From Skermanella pratensis (GTDB lineage: Bacteria; Pseudomonadota; Alphaproteobacteria; Azospirillales; Azospirillaceae), in assembly GCF_008843145.1 (NCBI RefSeq), contig NZ_CP030265.1, forward strand, positions 3,464,501 through 3,528,500: 64,000 nt of DNA, read 5' to 3'. Both the position numbers and the translations under genes were made by a program. Shown in pieces: positions 29,153 through 38,240 of the stretch; the stretch's first letter is position 1, and every line of letters begins with the position of its first letter. Below the pieces are notes generated by a model, which was not told the DNA's origin, did not search any database, and saw only the letters and a program-made list of their open reading frames with translations.

Positions 29153-30607
29153 TCAGGCATCGGCTGCCGAGAAGATCGATTTCTTGATGATCGCATGGAC
29201 GCCCCAGTTGCCGTCTACAACTTGCGTGATGCCGAAATCGACCCCGAGCGACATGAGGGAAATCGCCTCGTCCTCGGTCAGCCCCTTCGCGTTCATCAGG
29301 AACTGGCGCATCTTGCGGAAGGCGTCGCGCATGGCGAGATCCACCGACGACTTCTCATAGATCACCGACTGGGCATTGGCGCCGAGCTGCTCCAGGTAGT
29401 TCGGATAGCTGAAGCCGTGCATGACCCAATCCTCCGCCGTCTCCAGCATGGGATAGTCCAGCCCTTCCAGGGCGGTGCCGGCAAGATCGGCGGCCTTGTG
29501 CAGGATGAACTGGAACGTTCCGGTGAAGGAACACTCGATAGCCGTGCCGCACAGTTCCGAATCGCCCTGGGAGGCGTGCGGGTCCCCGGCGGAGAACAGG
29601 GCGCCCGGCACCGCGACCGGATAATACATGGTGGCGCCCTTGCCGAGCCGCCAATTGTCCATGTTGCCGCCGAAGTAGCCGGGCGGCACGGAATCTACCA
29701 TCTCGACTTCCTTCGGGGCGACCGCGAGCACGCCGAAATGCGGGCGCACGGGGATGCGGATGCCCTTCAGTACGTCGAAGTTCTTCTCGATCGTGGAATG
29801 GTCGACCGGAACGCCGGGATAATCGATCTTGCTGTGGACGACGCCGAACGGATCGGTCTGCGGCGTCCAGCGGAAATTATAGACGGCCTTGGCCCAGTTC
29901 CGTTCCCCTCGCGCATCGATCTCGTAGATCGTCACGACCTCCCGCTCCTTGGGCTCGGTCAGCAGGTCCTTGTAGTGATAGCCCCACCATGCGGCGGCAT
30001 TGACGCCGAAAGCACGGCCGGCGAACTCCGGGTTCGCGCTGGGCCGCGGCTTCATGTCGACGATCCGGACCTCCAGCACGTCGCCGGGCTCGGCGCCCCG
30101 GATCGCCACCGGGCCCGTGCAGATATGGACGCCGAACCCTTCGCCGGCCCCGCGGCCGTGGATCGAAGCATCCATCGGACCGGCGCCCCGCCGATCGATG
30201 TTCTTCTTCTCCCGGGTCCAGTGAAAGACGCTTTCGGCGCCCGGATCGCCCGTCACCATGCGCTCGGCATCGTCGTTGGCATGGTGGGTCAGGGTCTCGA
30301 TCGTGACGTAGTCGCCGGGCGAGATCTCGACACGGGGCTTCAGGCTCTTGCTGAAATAGCCCCAGTGGACCGTGTCGGCCGTGGCCGGCAGGTAGTGGTG
30401 GCTGATCCGCCCCGGCTGCTGCGCCTGGGCCGCCGCCGCCATCGCGGGCGTGACGAGGGACAGGCCGCCGGCCCCCAGGACGCCGGCACCGCCCGCGGCG
30501 GCGAAGGCGCTCTTCAGGAAAGTCCGGCGCTCGTGATCCATGGTGTTGAGAAACTCTCGCCGATGCTCCTCGAAATCCGGGCAGTTCCGGTCGTCACCCT
30601 GGCACAT
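29153..30607 (-). CDS. Tat-exported acetamidase/formamidase family protein
   Basis: Hydrolyses formamide or acetamide to ammonia and the acid in characterised family members; the substrate here is untested. A twin-arginine signal (E-R-R-T-F-L-K-S then a long Ala/Gly hydrophobic stretch) lies 25 residues from the chosen start. The mature FmdA/AmdA domain follows, with HYLPATADTVHWGYF, the conserved D-A-S-I-H-G-R-G and FSAGDPHASQGDSELCGTAI. ATG 30607 has GGAGAAG upstream; ATG 30541 directly before the signal is the alternative. Cytoplasmic homologues are more usual, so Tat export is notable. Confidence 0.85.
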   Translation of the reverse strand: MCQGDDRNCPDFEEHRREFLNTMDHERRTFLKSAFAAAGGAGVLGAGGLSLVTPAMAAAAQAQQPGRISHHYLPATADTVHWGYFSKSLKPRVEISPGDYVTIETLTHHANDDAERMVTGDPGAESVFHWTREKKNIDRRGAGPMDASIHGRGAGEGFGVHICTGPVAIRGAEPGDVLEVRIVDMKPRPSANPEFAGRAFGVNAAAWWGYHYKDLLTEPKEREVVTIYEIDARGERNWAKAVYNFRWTPQTDPFGVVHSKIDYPGVPVDHSTIEKNFDVLKGIRIPVRPHFGVLAVAPKEVEMVDSVPPGYFGGNMDNWRLGKGATMYYPVAVPGALFSAGDPHASQGDSELCGTAIECSFTGTFQFILHKAADLAGTALEGLDYPMLETAEDWVMHGFSYPNYLEQLGANAQSVIYEKSSVDLAMRDAFRKMRQFLMNAKGLTEDEAISLMSLGVDFGITQVVDGNWGVHAIIKKSIFSAADA

Positions 30608-30822
30608 TCTCTTGCTTCTCCGTTCTGGTCCAGGCCCAGGATGCGCGCGGGCCTGCGATGCGCTTGTGCGCATATTATCGTATGCAAGTCGCGGACCTGC
30701 CGCAGAAGCGCCGCGATGTCGGCCGGCAGGCGGCACTCTGCCTGTCAAAACAGCATGTCGACCAGCATCGGAGCACGATTTGGATCATCGCTCCGCTCGC
30801 GATACCGCGTCGTTCAGGCGCG

Positions 30823-30851
30823 TTGACACCCCAATCCGTATGGATTAACAC
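30823..30851 (+). promoter_or_regulatory. Possible promoter of the polysaccharide genes
   Basis: In the 351-base gap 30608-30958, a perfect -35 hexamer TTGACA (30823-30828) is followed after 16-17 bases by TTAACA/TAACAC, a fair -10. Between them lies a small palindrome AATCC-GTAT-GGATT (30833-30846), a possible operator. The start codon of the first glycosyltransferase is about 108 bases downstream. No gene is seen in the rest of the gap. Confidence 0.35.
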
Positions 30852-30958
30852 TTTAGATATAGGGGCTGCGTAGGTGATGTCTTTGGGACGTGACACCGTC
30901 GCTTCCACGGCTTGCAGCAACTCAACGCCCCAATGAGAAGTACCGGGATTCAAGCGAC

Positions 30959-32029
30959 ATGAAAATCATGCAGATTATGCTGAGCCGTGCAAATGGCGGC
31001 GCTGAGATGCATTTTGCCGATACGGTGATGGCGCTGCATAGATACGGCGTTGATCAAGTAGTCATCGCCAATCCCCTCTCCGATCGTTACGAAGCGTTGA
31101 AATCCGCTGGTTTGAGATTCGCACTGTCACACGGCTGGCAGGCCAAGTCCTTTCTACCGCGCTGGTACATCAGGCGGGCGATCGCATGCGAAAAACCCGA
31201 TATCATACAGTGCTGGATGCGGCGAGCGGCGACGATGACTCCGATCACCACCATCCCGACAATCGGGTGGTTCGGTGGTTATTATGATCCCGCCAACTTT
31301 GCCGCGTGCAAGTACTTCATCGGCGTCACTCCAGGAATAGTGGACCATATGGTCGCCAAGGGAATACCTCCGGCGCGGGCGCACTACGTCAATACCTTTT
31401 CCAGCGCGAACGACCAAGCACCAGCTTCACGGGCGGAAATCGGCACGCCCGAAGACGTTCCGGTTCTGCTTACGCTATCCCGCCTCCATATCAAGAAAGG
31501 CATCGACATCGCCATAAAGGCGCTGGCCTCCATCCCCGACTGCCACCTGTGGATAGCGGGCGACGGGCCACTGGACGCTGAACTCAGTTCCCTGGCTCAG
31601 AGCATAGGGGTAGGCGGCAGGGTCAAGTTTCTGGGGTGGCGCTCCGATCGCGGCGCACTCCTGCGCGCGGCGGACATCTGCCTGCTGCCATCCCGGTACG
31701 AACCGTTCGGGACGGTCATTCTTGAAGCTTGGCAGAACCGCAAGCCAATCATTTCCGCCATGTCGGCCGGCCCCCGCGAGACGATACGCCACGATGAAGA
31801 CGGTCTCATGGTGCCCATCGATGACGTGGGAGCCCTGGCCGACAGCATCCGCCGGATCCTGACCGATCCGGAACTTGCCGACCGGCTCGCCTCCAGGGGA
31901 AACGCTCGATACCACGGCCAATTCACCGAGGAAAGGACCGTCGGGCGTTTGCTGAACATATATGAGCAAATCCAGTCAGCAAAGCCTATGGGCGTGATGC
32001 CGGAACTGGAAGCGGTCGGAGGTTCGTGA
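30959..32029 (+). CDS. Glycosyltransferase, GT4 family
   Basis: Cytoplasmic, retaining GT-B glycosyltransferase of polysaccharide synthesis. The N-terminal half opens MKIMQIMLSRANGGAEMHF. The nucleotide-sugar domain shows TLSRLHIKKGIDIAIKAL, WIAGDGPLDAEL and the E-x7-E motif (Y-E-P-F-G-T-V-I-L-E-A-W). The sugar and acceptor are unknown. ATG 30959 is chosen because the family begins M-K-I-M; upstream residues add nothing. First gene of an island that runs to about 35971, and visibly less GC-rich than the flanks. Confidence 0.88.
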   Translation: MKIMQIMLSRANGGAEMHFADTVMALHRYGVDQVVIANPLSDRYEALKSAGLRFALSHGWQAKSFLPRWYIRRAIACEKPDIIQCWMRRAATMTPITTIPTIGWFGGYYDPANFAACKYFIGVTPGIVDHMVAKGIPPARAHYVNTFSSANDQAPASRAEIGTPEDVPVLLTLSRLHIKKGIDIAIKALASIPDCHLWIAGDGPLDAELSSLAQSIGVGGRVKFLGWRSDRGALLRAADICLLPSRYEPFGTVILEAWQNRKPIISAMSAGPRETIRHDEDGLMVPIDDVGALADSIRRILTDPELADRLASRGNARYHGQFTEERTVGRLLNIYEQIQSAKPMGVMPELEAVGGS

Positions 32030-32472
32030 AGGTGCGTATGCTCGAAGTCTTCAGCATATCGGATCATCGAACTCCCGAAGTCGTCAGGCAAACCTTGGCT
32101 CCCTTGACGGTCGGGTTTCTGGCTCCACTGAATCCAATTGTAAAACTCGAGTTTCTGCTTCGCCAGGCTCGGGTCAGATCGCAATGGCTTCCGGTTTCAG
32201 CACAGGTCACGAAAGGTGAAGTTATCGTTAATACTTATAACGATGAAACTGAAGACATGACAGACACCTTCTATGGCCTACATGTCGAGCTGAGCTACTG
32301 GGCGAAGGGCATCAACAATCTGCGCATCATTGACGAGTATAGAGTAGTTTACTGGAAAGACTTTCATATCCCGGAAAAAATACGATCACGTCATCCCGTG
32401 GGATCAAATCTAACGATTTGGCTTAATCCAAAATTCGATGAGGAGTTTTTCACCGACATCCTCGGGTATTGA
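32026..32472 (+). CDS. Hypothetical protein within the glycosyltransferase island
   Basis: A 148-residue soluble protein that I do not recognise. Aromatic residues are frequent in the C-terminal half (LHVELSYWAKGINNLRIIDE, YWKDFHIPEKI, LNPKFDEEFF). Its codons are clearly more AT-rich than those of the window as a whole, suggesting transfer. GTG 32026 overlaps the upstream stop (GTGA); GGAGG at 32018-32022 is only three bases away, so GTG 32032 or ATG 32038 are alternatives. It sits between two glycosyltransferase genes, so a role in the same polysaccharide is inferred from position alone. Confidence 0.6.
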   Translation: MKVRMLEVFSISDHRTPEVVRQTLAPLTVGFLAPLNPIVKLEFLLRQARVRSQWLPVSAQVTKGEVIVNTYNDETEDMTDTFYGLHVELSYWAKGINNLRIIDEYRVVYWKDFHIPEKIRSRHPVGSNLTIWLNPKFDEEFFTDILGY

Positions 32473-32488
32473 GAAAGCCCATCACACC

Positions 32489-33508
32489 ATGAAAATCCTC
32501 TTCATCGGATGGAATCGCATGGGCGACGGAGTGATGTCGTTATGCGTGATCCAGGAGTTGATCAAACTGTATCCCAATGCCTCGATCACGCTTCTCTGCG
32601 GTCCGCTGGCCTACGAGGTGATGCGGACGATCCCATGCCTTGACAGGTGCGAGATCGTCCATAAGAAACCTTGGAAGAGGCACTGGCTCGAAATCTTATG
32701 GTTCGTCGAGCAGCATCGATGGGACCTTGTCGTTGACCTGAAGAACACCATCGTCAGTCGCCTGACCTTTTCCCGCAGGAAGCTGATTTTCCGGCCACAG
32801 ACCGATCAATCCTCGGTTCATGACGATCTGGCTCGCATGGTCGGAACCGCCAGGTTGCCCTTCCCGAAGCTGTGGATCGACGAGGAGGCCGCCCAGTTCG
32901 CCACGCGACTTCTCCTGGGCCAGGACCGTATCGTGACATTCGGACTTGGTGCCGCCAGGAACAACAAGATATGGCCAATACAGAACTACATCGCTCTGGC
33001 CAACCTGCTTATAGACTATTGCAGCCATGGCAGTCCGATCAAGTTCATGGTGGTGGGCAGCAGGGATGAATTGGATCTGGCCGAAAAGCTCCGCCAGGGA
33101 ATACCGCCGGGCAGATTGATCAATCTGATCGCGAATACCGAAACCGACAGCATCATGACGCAGGCCGCCTGCATTTCCCATTCAATGCTTTATGTCGGCA
33201 ACGATTCAGGCTTCATGCATGTCGCCGCAGCGGTGGAAGTCCCCACGGTGGGGATATTCGGTCCAACGGATTCACGGGTTTACGGCCCTTTCGGACCGTC
33301 CGCGGCGGCTGTCACCGCAGATGGTGCCAACGGTCCCGTCGATATCGGGACGGTATCGGTCGAAGCCGTGTTCCAGGCCGCACGGAAACTGGTCGAGCAG
33401 CGGAAGCTGGTCGAGCAGCGGAAGCTGGTCGAGCAGCGGAAGCTGGTCGAGCAGCGGGAACCGGCCCCGGGCACGACCGCCACCGCGGTCTCCCGCCAGT
33501 CGCCTTGA
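32489..33508 (+). CDS. Glycosyltransferase family 9 (heptosyltransferase-like)
   Basis: Adds a sugar, heptose in the classic members, to lipopolysaccharide core or a related glycan on the cytoplasmic face. The 339 residues begin MKILFIGWNRMGDGVMSLCV, the GT9 opening with the catalytic-type Asp (G-D-G), and include S-M-L-Y-V-G-N-D-S-G-F-M-H-V-A-A-A and PTVGIFGPTDSRVYGPFG, the family donor-site signature. The C-terminus contains a four-fold repeat R-K-L-V-E-Q from an 18-base tandem array. The start at 32489 fits the family; an upstream in-frame ATG at 32438 lies within the preceding gene. Confidence 0.87.
   Translation: MKILFIGWNRMGDGVMSLCVIQELIKLYPNASITLLCGPLAYEVMRTIPCLDRCEIVHKKPWKRHWLEILWFVEQHRWDLVVDLKNTIVSRLTFSRRKLIFRPQTDQSSVHDDLARMVGTARLPFPKLWIDEEAAQFATRLLLGQDRIVTFGLGAARNNKIWPIQNYIALANLLIDYCSHGSPIKFMVVGSRDELDLAEKLRQGIPPGRLINLIANTETDSIMTQAACISHSMLYVGNDSGFMHVAAAVEVPTVGIFGPTDSRVYGPFGPSAAAVTADGANGPVDIGTVSVEAVFQAARKLVEQRKLVEQRKLVEQRKLVEQREPAPGTTATAVSRQSP
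33383..33454 (+). repeat. 18-base tandem repeat, four units, in the GT9 gene
   Basis: Four consecutive units of CGGAAGCTGGTCGAGCAG (the first with A for G at position 6) encode R-K-L-V-E-Q four times near the C-terminus of the glycosyltransferase. A partial fifth unit (CGG-GAA) follows. The unit is a multiple of three, so copy-number change alters length without breaking the frame. Confidence 0.97.
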
Positions 33509-33536
33509 TCGCCGTCTGCTGGGAAGGGGCGGCAGA

Positions 33537-34640
33537 ATGATGGATAGTCATCGCAATATCGCGATCCTGCTGCCCCATGCGGAGCGTTTCGCGCCGGCAC
33601 ATGCCGGGGCGATTTCCCTGTGCGTCCGTGATGCCTTGGCGCACAGCCGTTTCGTGGACGACATCACCGTTTATGGCAGGCCGGTCGATACGCCTTTCGC
33701 CGGCTTCCACTTCCAACCGCTTCAGCCGGTCGGCGCATGGTTTCGGGGGAGAAACAGGGGTTTGGCCGAAGCATTCCGGATACTGGCGCGGGATCGGCCG
33801 GTCGGGATGGTGGAGGTGCATAACAGACCGCAGGTCTTCGATTATCTCGCCCGGCGCGATCGCAGGCTGAAACTGGCCCTGCATCTTCACAATGACCCGA
33901 CCGACATGGCCGGACTGCGGATGCCGGCGGAACGTGAGGCACTTCTGCGACGCGCCTCCGCGATCTACTGCGTCAGCGACTATGTCCGCCGCCGTTTTCT
34001 CCAGGGGATAAGCGACCCCGGCGATAAGGTGCACGTCGTCTACAATGGCATAGACAGGTCCTGGGCTGAGCCGCCGGATAAACTGCCGCTGGTTCTCTTC
34101 GCCGGCCGGATCGTCCCGGAGAAGGGCGCGCACCTGTTCATCGAGGCTGTCGAGCGGGTCCTTCCAAAGTTTCCGGAATGGCGGGCAGTCCTGCTCGGAG
34201 GGCGACGGCACGGCGATCCGGAAAGCGGGAACAGCTATGAGACCGATGTCCGCCGCCGCGCCGCCGCGATGGCCCCCTGTGTCGACTTCCTAGGATTCCG
34301 TCCGCACGACGAGGTGATGCTCCTGATGTCGAAGGCCGCCATCGTCATGGTTCCCTCGATCTGGCCCGAGCCCCTTTCCCGAGCAGCCGTCGAGGCCCTC
34401 GCCGCAGGTTCGGCGCTGATCGCAACCGACCGCGGCGGCCTTCCCGAAGTGGCCCGGAGCCGCGGCCTCGTGGTCAATCAGGCGACCGGATCGGCCCTGG
34501 CGGAGGCGCTTGAGAGCGTGATAGCGGGGCAGGACCTCCGATCGCGCCTGCAAGCGGCGGCCTGGGCGGACTATCCCTTCGACATCGCCAACCTGTCGCG
34601 GCACCAGGACGACCTGCGGGAGATCGTCCTGATGAGATGA
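33537..34640 (+). CDS. Glycosyltransferase, GT4 family
   Basis: A 367-residue GT-B enzyme. The N-terminal half has MMDSHRNIAILLPHAERFAP then VEVHNRPQVFDYLARR. The C-terminal half has VLFAGRIVPEKGAHLFIEAV, D-F-L-G-F-R-P-H-D-E-V-M and the E-x7-E region (W-P-E-P-L-S-R-A-A-V-E-A-L). A GGGAAGGGG sequence precedes ATG 33537, which decides the start over longer frames into the GT9 gene. Likely acts in the same surface-polysaccharide pathway as the other transferases. Substrate unknown. Confidence 0.88.
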   Translation: MMDSHRNIAILLPHAERFAPAHAGAISLCVRDALAHSRFVDDITVYGRPVDTPFAGFHFQPLQPVGAWFRGRNRGLAEAFRILARDRPVGMVEVHNRPQVFDYLARRDRRLKLALHLHNDPTDMAGLRMPAEREALLRRASAIYCVSDYVRRRFLQGISDPGDKVHVVYNGIDRSWAEPPDKLPLVLFAGRIVPEKGAHLFIEAVERVLPKFPEWRAVLLGGRRHGDPESGNSYETDVRRRAAAMAPCVDFLGFRPHDEVMLLMSKAAIVMVPSIWPEPLSRAAVEALAAGSALIATDRGGLPEVARSRGLVVNQATGSALAEALESVIAGQDLRSRLQAAAWADYPFDIANLSRHQDDLREIVLMR

Positions 34641-34726
34641 CCGTCCCGCATCTCGCCGCTCCGATAAGCGCCGACCGATTTCATCGGCCCCATTCTTGCG
34701 CAGACAATTTTTCCGGAACTTCATGA

Positions 34727-35971
34727 ATGTCGATTTCCCGTCTCTCCGCGGCGCGTGCGCTTACGTATTCGATACCGCTGCTTTTCCTCGTCGGACGGAT
34801 GCCGGCCGATCTCGCCGTCATTGTGACCGGCATCCTGTTCCTGATCGATCGGGCTCTTGCACGGGATTGGAGCTGGGTATCCACGCCTTGGTTGATGTTC
34901 GGCCTCATGTTGTGGACTTGGCTGATGGCGATGACGCCGCTCTCCATCGACCCCATGAACTCCCTTGACCGAACGCTGGGATGGGGACGGTATCTGCTGT
35001 TCGCGGCCGCCTTGCAGCACTGGGTCCTGACAATGCGCCATGCCCGCGTGAAGTTGCTTTGGTCGACGGCCTCAGCCATGTCCATCGTCATCCTGGTGGC
35101 GTTCTACGAGTTCCTGCCGAGATTCGCCGGACACGAGATCGTCGACGAGATGCGGCTGATGGGGCCGTTTTCCGACCCGGTCGTCGGAACATATCTGCAG
35201 AAGCTGGCTTGCCCGGTGATCGGAGGAATGCTGGGCTGGGCCTTCACCAGGGGCGACGCCAGAAGCTTCGGGCTGGTCGGCGGGGCAGTCGCGATCCTGG
35301 GTGTCGCGATCTTCCTGAGCGGAGAGCGGATGCCAACCCTTCTCTTTGTTTTCGGCTTGGTCCTTTTCGGCTTCTTCCTGCCCGAAGTGAGGCGCCTCCT
35401 CTGGATCGTCTCGCTCGGGCTAGTCATCCTGGTCCTCGGAGTTGCTTTGTTCAACGAAACCATGATGACGTGGATGTTCAACCGCAGCTTCGCGCAGATC
35501 ATGAACCTCGGCAATTCCGATTACGGGCAGATCTGGCGGACCAGCTTGGCGATATGGCTGGACCACCCCTTGTCCGGCGTCGGGCTTCGGAATTACCGTG
35601 TGGCTTGCGCCGACGCCGCGTACGATCTGTACGGACCCAATCATTGCCAACTACATCCCCACAACATCTACCTGGAGTGGCTGGTCGAAGGCGGGATCAT
35701 CGGACTGACCGGATTCCTCATCCTGCTCGGGCTGGTTTTTCGCCCCGCTGCAAAGACATCCTTCGCTGCACTTTCCACCTTCGACCGTTGCCTCGCCATC
35801 GGCGCACTGGCCGGCGTCATCACTTTCGTATGGCCCCTGGCAAGCAGCCAAAGCGCTTTCAGCAACTGGAACGGTGTTCTCCTATGGCTGGCGATAGGAT
35901 GGCTCGTCGCCGTCACGGACCCACGCAGCGCCTCGACCGATCCAGTCGGCCGGCCGTCTCTCCAGTGTTGA
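34727..35971 (+). CDS. O-antigen ligase/polymerase-like membrane protein (Wzy_C family)
   Basis: Inner-membrane protein of 414 residues with ten or more hydrophobic segments. A large periplasmic loop (about residues 245-320) carries the ligase/polymerase signature G-V-G-L-R-N-Y and L-H-P-H-N-I-Y-L-E-W-L-V-E-G-G. Members ligate or polymerise O-antigen or similar glycans on the periplasmic side; the sequence does not distinguish WaaL from Wzy. It follows the second GT4 gene by 86 bases and shares its strand. Confidence 0.85.
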   Translation: MSISRLSAARALTYSIPLLFLVGRMPADLAVIVTGILFLIDRALARDWSWVSTPWLMFGLMLWTWLMAMTPLSIDPMNSLDRTLGWGRYLLFAAALQHWVLTMRHARVKLLWSTASAMSIVILVAFYEFLPRFAGHEIVDEMRLMGPFSDPVVGTYLQKLACPVIGGMLGWAFTRGDARSFGLVGGAVAILGVAIFLSGERMPTLLFVFGLVLFGFFLPEVRRLLWIVSLGLVILVLGVALFNETMMTWMFNRSFAQIMNLGNSDYGQIWRTSLAIWLDHPLSGVGLRNYRVACADAAYDLYGPNHCQLHPHNIYLEWLVEGGIIGLTGFLILLGLVFRPAAKTSFAALSTFDRCLAIGALAGVITFVWPLASSQSAFSNWNGVLLWLAIGWLVAVTDPRSASTDPVGRPSLQC

Positions 35972-36001
35972 CGATTGAGCGCCAGACGCCAACTAATCGC
36001 C

Positions 36002-37078
36002 ATGCTCCTGCGCTCACCCCCCTCTTCCATGCCCTTCATTGGGCCCTTCATTGGGCCCTTCATTGGCAAGGTCCTGTTTCTGGCCGCGCTTGCCGGACTC
36101 ATCACCCATGCCGCTCCCCACGCAACCGCGCAGGCGGCCCGTCCGCTGGACCGGGCGATGCTCGACCAAGTGCTCGCACAGGCCGCCGACCTGCCGACCC
36201 TCCGCTCGCTGATCGTGGCCCGCGACGGTGTCCCGATCATGGAGCATGTCTTCAACGGACCTGACCTGGACCGCCCGGTGAACGTGAAGTCGCTGTCGAA
36301 GACCGTGATCGCGGCGCTGGCCGGGATCGCGATCGACCGCGGCGTCTTCGAAGGGGTCGATCAGCCGATCGTCGAGATCCTGGGGAACCGCGTCCCCGCC
36401 AGCGCCGACCCGCGGCTGGCGCAGGTGACCATCGACCACCTGCTGGCGATGCGTTCCGGGCTGGAACGGACATCCGGTCCCTTCTATGGCCGCTGGGTGA
36501 GCAGCCGCGACTGGGTGAGTTTCGCCCTGGCGCGCCCCTTCGTCGACGAACCCGGCGGCGGAATGCTCTATTCGACCGGCAATTCGCATATCCTGTCCGC
36601 CGCCTTGACCCGCGCGGCCGGGCGAAGCACCCTGGCCCTGGCGCGGGACTGGCTCGGCGGGCCGCTGGGCATCGAGGTGCCGGCATGGCAACGCGATCCA
36701 CAGGGCACCTATTTCGGCGGAAACAACATGCTGCTGTCGCCCCGCGCCCTGTTCCGCTTCGGTGAGCTTTACCGGAACGGCGGCGTGGTGGATGGCCGCC
36801 GCGTCCTGTCGGAAGCCTGGATCCGCGCCTCCTGGACCCCGCAGGCCCGCTCGGTCCATACCGGGGACAGCTACGGCTATGGCTGGTTCATCCGGGAGAT
36901 GAAGGGGCATACGGTCCACTATGCCTGGGGCTATGGCGGGCAGATGCTGTACGTGGTCCCGGACCTCGGGATGACGGTTGTCATGACCTCGGATCCGGAC
37001 TCTCCGTCGGGCCGGACCGGCTATGTCCGCGACCTCCACGCCCTGATGGCCGACGGGATCATTCCGGCTGCGCAATAA
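36002..37078 (+). CDS. Secreted serine hydrolase, beta-lactamase/class C fold
   Basis: A 358-residue exported hydrolase. The signal peptide is unusual, with P-F-I-G repeated three times before the hydrophobic core (VLFLAALAGLITHAA). The catalytic S-x-x-K is S-L-S-K (about residue 91). The second motif, usually Y-x-N, reads Y-S-T-G-N, and G-Y-G-G replaces the third K-T-G-like motif, as in esterase-type class C proteins. It may act on peptidoglycan, esters or a surface glycan. ATG 36002 is preferred over TTG 35975 and ATG 36029, but no site has a clear ribosome-binding sequence. Confidence 0.8.
   Translation: MLLRSPPSSMPFIGPFIGPFIGKVLFLAALAGLITHAAPHATAQAARPLDRAMLDQVLAQAADLPTLRSLIVARDGVPIMEHVFNGPDLDRPVNVKSLSKTVIAALAGIAIDRGVFEGVDQPIVEILGNRVPASADPRLAQVTIDHLLAMRSGLERTSGPFYGRWVSSRDWVSFALARPFVDEPGGGMLYSTGNSHILSAALTRAAGRSTLALARDWLGGPLGIEVPAWQRDPQGTYFGGNNMLLSPRALFRFGELYRNGGVVDGRRVLSEAWIRASWTPQARSVHTGDSYGYGWFIREMKGHTVHYAWGYGGQMLYVVPDLGMTVVMTSDPDSPSGRTGYVRDLHALMADGIIPAAQ
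36032..36067 (+). repeat. 12-base tandem repeat, three units, in a signal-peptide region
   Basis: Three units of CCCTTCATTGGG (last base C in the third) encode P-F-I-G three times just before the hydrophobic core of the serine hydrolase signal peptide. Like the 18-base array 2.6 kb upstream, the unit is a multiple of three. Confidence 0.97.
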
Positions 37079-37335
37079 CCTGGGCGGACCGGCTGCCCGA
37101 ACGTTCGGATGCCCTCTCCCCGGTTTTTCCCGGCGAATGCCCCGATTCCGGTCTGGTTGTACTGGTCAGATACTCCAACAATGATAGATATGGTTAACCG
37201 GGATACGGTCGGCGGTGCCCGGCAGGGATGACCGCGCGGTCCGGCCCATAGGTAGACGGCCGATGAATCGTGCCACCTGCGAAAAGATCGCAGCATGACC
37301 GCTTCTGACGGCCGCTCTCAAAGGGAGGCAGGAAG

Positions 37336-38145
37336 ATGGCGAACAGAACGGCGACCAACGGACCCTCGGTCCGGGAAGTGGCGTACGGCGAAGCCTATCC
37401 CGGGGTGAGAAAGATCGGATTGAGCGACATCAGGTACGCCCTGGGAAAAGGCGTCGAGGATTTCCTCGCGACGCCGACGCAGTTGGTCTTTCTAGGCATA
37501 ATCTATCCCCTGGTCGGGCTGGTCGCGGCCCGCTGGGCATATGGCGCCGACCTCCGCCCTCTGCTGTACCCTCTGATTGCCGGATTGACGCTGATGGGTC
37601 CGGTCGCCGCGATCGGAATCTATGAACTGAGCCGGCGTCGCGAACAGGGCAAGCCTGTTACTTGGCTGCATGCCTTCGACGTACTGAAATCCCCGGCGAT
37701 CGGGTCGATCATGGTGCTGGCGCTCGGACTGGTGGCACTCTTCATCGCGTGGCTGGCCGCCGCCTCCGCGATCTACGAGGCAACCCTGGGCGCGTCGGTC
37801 GCAGCGTCCGAGGGCGGATTCCTGTACAGGGTTTTCAACACGGCGGAGGGATGGCAGATGATATTCCTCGGGAACCTGGTGGGGTTCCTGTTCGCGGTGG
37901 TGGTGCTGGCAACCTCCGTCGTGTCCTTCCCGCTGCTTTTGGACCGGAACGTCGGACCGGTCGCCGCGGTCAAGACCTCGCTCCGGGCGGTCGTGGCCAA
38001 TCCTGTCCCGATGGCGGCCTGGGGCCTCGTGGTCGCCGTGTCGATCGCGGTCGGATCCCTGCCGTTCTTCGTCGGCCTGGCAGTCGTGATGCCGATCCTG
38101 GGCCATGCAACCTGGCACCTGTACCGCAGGGTCATCGATAACTGA
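37336..38145 (+). CDS. DUF2189 integral membrane protein
   Basis: A 269-residue inner-membrane protein with about six hydrophobic segments and a short soluble N-terminus (V-R-K-I-G-L-S-D-I-R-Y-A-L-G-K-G). The A-L-x-x-G-x-x-D-F region and the Y-E-L-S-R-R-R-E-Q-G-K-P loop match DUF2189, a family of unknown function in proteobacteria, sometimes near cytochrome oxidase genes. GGAGGCAGGAAG precedes the ATG. It appears to be alone in its transcript. Confidence 0.85.
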   Translation: MANRTATNGPSVREVAYGEAYPGVRKIGLSDIRYALGKGVEDFLATPTQLVFLGIIYPLVGLVAARWAYGADLRPLLYPLIAGLTLMGPVAAIGIYELSRRREQGKPVTWLHAFDVLKSPAIGSIMVLALGLVALFIAWLAAASAIYEATLGASVAASEGGFLYRVFNTAEGWQMIFLGNLVGFLFAVVVLATSVVSFPLLLDRNVGPVAAVKTSLRAVVANPVPMAAWGLVVAVSIAVGSLPFFVGLAVVMPILGHATWHLYRRVIDN

Positions 38146-38240
38146 TCGACCCAGTCTGATTGGAAAAGGGCTGGGCGGAACAGCTTTCCGGGTTCCGTGT
38201 TGTACCTGAAGACACCTATAGATTTCAGGAACACCGCGAA

